Shown here in pieces: positions 15,114-15,922 of a DNA stretch of 15,922 bases (within the stretch, counting starts at the first letter, position 1; each line of letters begins with the position of its first letter). Both the position numbers and the translations under genes were made by a program. Source of the DNA: an uncultured Lachnospira sp. (GTDB lineage Bacteria; Bacillota; Clostridia; Lachnospirales; Lachnospiraceae); assembly GCA_900772425.1 (NCBI GenBank), contig CAAHEK010000242.1:1-15922 (forward strand). Direction: 5' to 3'. The notes beneath the pieces are model-generated. The model saw only the letters and a list, made by a program, of their open reading frames with translations. It did no database searches and was not told the DNA's origin.

Positions 15114-15175
15114 TTTTCTAGTTATGCCGGCCTGTTTTAAGTTGGTCATACTTAACTATAGAAGGGAATATAAAC

Positions 15176-15922
15176 ATGTTATCTACGATAGAATCAATAA
15201 ATAGTGCTGTTAATAATTTTATATGGGGAGTTCCTGCAATGATATGCATAATAGGTGTTGGTCTGGTACTGAGCATACGTACAGGATTTCTTCAGATTCG
15301 CAAATTTCCATATGCCATGAAGGTTACACTTGGAAGGATGCTTAAAAAGAAAGAGGCATCTGATGGTGCGATGACTCCATTTCAGGCAGTCTGTACGGCA
15401 CTTGCTGCAACCGTAGGTACAGGAAATATAGCCGGTGTTGCCGGAGCAATAGCAATAGGTGGTCCTGGAGCAGTATTCTGGATGTGGGTTTCAGCATTGC
15501 TTGGAATGTGTACTAAATTTTCAGAAGTTACTCTTGCGGTTCATTTTCGAGAGAAAAATGGTAATGGTGATTATGTAGGCGGACCTATGTATTACATCAA
15601 GAATGGTTTGAAAAAGCATTGGCACTGGCTTGCATATCTTTTCTCAGCATTTGGTGTATTAACAGTATTTGGAACAGGTAATGCGACACAGGTTAATACA
15701 ATTACAACAGCTATAGATACAGCATTGTTTAATTATAATATTTTATCTGAAGATAAGGCGGCTATTGTTAATCTTATTATAGGAATAATTCTTGCGGTAT
15801 TAATTGCACTTATCCTTCTCGGAGGCGTTAAGAGAATAGGCCGTGTAACTGAAAAATTAGTTCCTTTTATGGCATTGTTATACATAATACTTGCTATTGG
15901 AGTTGTTTTATTAAATATTAAA
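15176..15922 (+). CDS. AGCS sodium:amino-acid symporter (partial, 5' 249 codons)
   Basis: The frame opens at ATG 15176 behind GAAGGGA and remains open to the last base, so only the N-terminal 249 residues are present of a usual 450-480. It belongs to the alanine/glycine:cation symporter family, which imports alanine or glycine with sodium. Visible family signatures are the first helix (FIWGVPAMICIIGVGLVLS), FQAVCTALAATVGTGNIAGVAGAIAIGGPGAVFWMW with the conserved GTGNI sodium/substrate region, and YVGGPMYYI, followed by GTGNATQVNT. Helices 1 to about 6 are covered. No glycine riboswitch precedes it; the 62-base gap has only a weak stem (TAGTTA/TAACTA, 15119-15158). Transport of alanine, glycine or glutamine cannot be separated from sequence. 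Confidence 0.93.
   Translation, partial: MLSTIESINSAVNNFIWGVPAMICIIGVGLVLSIRTGFLQIRKFPYAMKVTLGRMLKKKEASDGAMTPFQAVCTALAATVGTGNIAGVAGAIAIGGPGAVFWMWVSALLGMCTKFSEVTLAVHFREKNGNGDYVGGPMYYIKNGLKKHWHWLAYLFSAFGVLTVFGTGNATQVNTITTAIDTALFNYNILSEDKAAIVNLIIGIILAVLIALILLGGVKRIGRVTEKLVPFMALLYIILAIGVVLLNIK

Noticed and set aside
15114..15175. Glycine riboswitch before the AGCS symporter
   Set aside because: The gap is only 62 bases, too short for the aptamer, and lacks its conserved core.

Overview
The window is AT-rich DNA with ordinary bacterial codon use, strong AGGAGG-type ribosome binding sites and gene families typical of gut Clostridia. These include a paired multidrug-type ABC exporter, an ECF S component, an ABC_trans_CmpB-like (PF06541) permease, a DUF3783 protein and an AGCS symporter. 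I infer a Lachnospiraceae-like Firmicute; the sequence alone does not give a species.

Bases 1-6556 are the right end of a prophage or prophage remnant, read left to right. The order is: the end of an unidentified tail gene; a 732-aa tail/baseplate protein ending in a dockerin-like calcium loop and a bulb-lectin-like motif; a 730-aa tail fibre with an Ala/Ser-rich shaft and a probable receptor-binding tip; a holin; and a GH25 lysozyme whose ATG overlaps the holin stop. After the lysin comes only a C-terminal scrap of an Rpn-family (PD-(D/E)XK) nuclease, then a strong hairpin that can terminate transcription in both directions. No integrase, tRNA or obvious att site is visible, so the exact phage/host boundary is not resolved. 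The scrap at 6311-6556 is the best candidate for it.

Bases 6660-7283 (minus strand) encode an ECF-type vitamin-uptake S component with its own promoter. Upstream lie a dyad at the start site and an 18-bp-period direct repeat. A gene-poor 0.6-kb stretch follows, holding several hairpins and one tiny ORF.

Bases 7795-13547 look like one transcription unit: extended -10 promoter, two ABC half-transporters, a cytoplasmic type I asparaginase, an orphan LytTR DNA-binding protein, then a terminator. The two ABC proteins are complementary: the first has a degenerate Walker B/H-loop and a good signature, the second has good catalytic residues and a degenerate signature. That is the pattern of an asymmetric heterodimeric exporter such as TM287/288 or BmrCD. 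The first subunit also carries an extracellular insert of about 190 residues.

Bases 13590-15922 hold a PF06541 membrane protein with a long charged coiled-coil tail, a DUF3783 protein preceded by a repeat/hairpin segment, and the first 249 codons of an AGCS sodium:amino-acid symporter that runs off the window.

The least ordinary signals are the dockerin-like plus lectin-like end of the tail protein, the extracellular domain of the ABC subunit, and the repeat/dyad control region in front of the ECF gene. I found no clear sign of a wholly new multi-gene system.
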